41,169 bases of DNA from assembly GCA_900549865.1 (NCBI GenBank), contig URPU01000007.1, positions 1 to 41,169 on the forward strand. Reading direction: 5' to 3'. The stretch is from an uncultured Eubacteriales bacterium. Its GTDB lineage: Bacteria > Bacillota > Clostridia > Oscillospirales > Oscillospiraceae. Under the pieces are notes generated by a model, which saw only the letters and a list, made by a program, of their open reading frames with translations, ran no database searches and had not been told where the DNA came from. Of this stretch, positions 40,016-41,169 are shown piece by piece; within the stretch, counting starts at the first letter, position 1; each line of letters opens with the position of its first letter. The translations under genes and the position numbers were made by a program.

Positions 40016-41095
40016 ATGGAATTCACAAAACGCGACACCAAGATATTGAAAGGCATCGCCATATGCCTCATGCTGTGCCACCATCTGTTCACCTTCCCCG
40101 AAAGGCTGGACGGCATTGGCTTCGTCTCCGTGCCCTTCATAAACGGGATGAGCTTTGCGATGTGCATGGGGCAGTTCGGCAAGCTGTGCGTGGCGCTGTT
40201 CACACTGCTGGGCGGCTATGGGGCGTATCTCTCCTGCACCCGCACTGGCGGGGAGGAGCGCTTCACGGCGCGGCATCTGCGCAGCCTGTACGGCGCATAC
40301 TGGCGCGTGTTCGTGCTGGCGGTTCCCATTTCGCTGCTGCTGGGGCAGGCGCACGGCAGTCCTTTTATGGAAGATCTCATATACTGCTTTCTCGGTCTGC
40401 GCTTCACCTACTGCAACGAGTGGTGGTTCATCACACCCTTTGCACTGCTGACGGTCGGCTTCCCGCTCGTGCGGCGCTTCGCGGACAGGAAGAACGCCTC
40501 CCCGGAGGGGAGCTTTCTGTGGCTCATCGGCGGCAACGCCGTCATATACTACGTTCTGCCGCGTGTGATGGAGCTTCCGCTGCTGTCCGCCTTTGCCGGG
40601 ACTGTATTCTGGACGGAGCTCTACACAACGCTGACCCTGCTTCCGGCCTACGCCATGGGCGTGCTGATGGCAAAGTACGATTTGCTTTCCGCTGCGAAGG
40701 CGCTGTGCGCGCGGCGGCGGAGCCTGTGCTACGCCGCGGCTGTGGTCGTGCTGGCTGCGCTTATATACATCCACCCGTTCAATTGGCTGGCCTATGACTT
40801 CATCAATGCCGCCGTGTTTATCCCCTGCGCGCTGGCGCTGCTCTCCACGCGGCTCGGCGCGTTCATTGCGCCGGTGCTGGAAAGGCTGGGGGAGGAGTCC
40901 ACATCTATGTGGCTCATCCACGCCCTGCTGTGCTATCACTGGTGCCAAAAACCGATTTACGCGCCGAAGTACGCCCCGCTTATTTTCCTGTGGCTGCTCG
41001 CTCTGAGCTATGCCGCCGCACGGCTCGTCCGGCTGCTGTACTCCATCCCCGCCCGTCTGCGCGCGGCACGGGTGAAAGGATCTGCCGCAAAGTAA
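40016..41095 (+). CDS. Acyltransferase-3 family membrane protein, paralogue 3
   Basis: A 359-aa protein. The ATG at 40016 is 8 bp after the previous stop, with its GGAGGTG ribosome site inside the end of paralogue 2. It opens MEFTKRDTKILKGIAICLML, then CHHLFTF, CNEWWFITPFA and LGEESTSMWLIHALLCYHW. Closest in its first 40 residues to paralogue 2 but carrying its own variable loop (LDGIGFVSVPFINGMSF). The three genes form one operon from the promoter at 37770 and must have arisen by tandem duplication. Confidence 0.88.
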   Translation: MEFTKRDTKILKGIAICLMLCHHLFTFPERLDGIGFVSVPFINGMSFAMCMGQFGKLCVALFTLLGGYGAYLSCTRTGGEERFTARHLRSLYGAYWRVFVLAVPISLLLGQAHGSPFMEDLIYCFLGLRFTYCNEWWFITPFALLTVGFPLVRRFADRKNASPEGSFLWLIGGNAVIYYVLPRVMELPLLSAFAGTVFWTELYTTLTLLPAYAMGVLMAKYDLLSAAKALCARRRSLCYAAAVVVLAALIYIHPFNWLAYDFINAAVFIPCALALLSTRLGAFIAPVLERLGEESTSMWLIHALLCYHWCQKPIYAPKYAPLIFLWLLALSYAAARLVRLLYSIPARLRAARVKGSAAK

Positions 41096-41116
41096 ATGGG
41101 CCGCGCTGCCCCCTTG

Positions 41117-41160
41117 CCTCCCTTGAAAAGGGAGGTGGCGAAAATTTGCAAATTTTCGCC
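41117..41160. repeat. Paired palindromes at the right end
   Basis: A hairpin CCTCCCTT/AAGGGAGG (41117-41135) is followed one base later by a perfect 24-bp palindrome GGCGAAAATTTG/CAAATTTTCGCC (41137-41160). It may be the terminator of the acyltransferase operon or the edge of another repeat element continuing beyond the window. Confidence 0.65.
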
Positions 41161-41169
41161 GGAGGGATT

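Noticed and set aside
1..41169. CRISPR arrays, rRNA, tRNA or prophage modules
   Set aside because: No regularly spaced direct repeats, no conserved rRNA or tRNA sequence, and no phage or integrase genes were seen.

Overview
The window looks like chromosome from a GC-rich, spore-forming Clostridia-type bacterium (an Oscillospiraceae/Ruminococcaceae-like gut Firmicute is my inference). The basis is spoVAD/spoVAEb, consensus sigma-A promoters with 17-18 bp spacers, strong GGAGG ribosome sites, lipobox solute-binding proteins and a mostly high-GC sequence. There are no rRNA, tRNA or CRISPR loci.

Layout. (1) 186-779: a degenerate SleB-like exported protein. (2) 790-8660, minus strand: a compact aromatic amino acid operon aroF-tyrA-aroB-aroA-aroC-pheA-aroEK. 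It encodes every step from PEP + E4P to prephenate, phenylpyruvate and 4-hydroxyphenylpyruvate except dehydroquinate dehydratase. It is preceded by a consensus promoter, a 23-residue Phe/Tyr-rich leader peptide and an intrinsic terminator, which reads as a ribosome-mediated attenuator. (3) 8756-11186: a small unknown gene, a short-chain dehydrogenase and a phosphofructokinase. (4) 11187-13101: spoVAEb-spoVAD bracketed by inverted copies of a ~202-bp repeat. (5) 13119-20300: glycerol-1-phosphate dehydrogenase-like gene, SIS sugar-phosphate isomerase, DeoR regulator and a divergent three-gene ABC importer. Together these look like uptake and use of a phosphorylated sugar or polyol. (6) 20355-20657: a broken repeat copy joined to a fragment of the SIS gene. 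(7) 20722-28794: a lower-GC carbohydrate ABC operon (substrate-binding protein, permeases, ATPase, TIM-barrel isomerase, HAD phosphatase, DUF624) with a divergent LacI regulator. One permease carries a frameshift and a repeat copy sits inside the operon. (8) 29415-33820, minus strand: potA-potB-potCD polyamine importer, with PotC fused to PotD, behind a ~400-nt structured leader that ends in a terminator. (9) 33861-34598: truA. (10) 34762-41095: a surface-acylation region with an MBOAT, an SGNH-like partner and three tandem paralogous acyltransferase-3 membrane proteins.

The most noteworthy signals are the Phe/Tyr attenuator, the potA leader with a candidate terminator/antiterminator switch and an enclosing long-range helix, the ~202-bp MITE-like hairpin-rich repeat family with its rearrangement scars, and the tandem triplication of membrane acyltransferases. 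All functions are read from sequence motifs; no database search was run.
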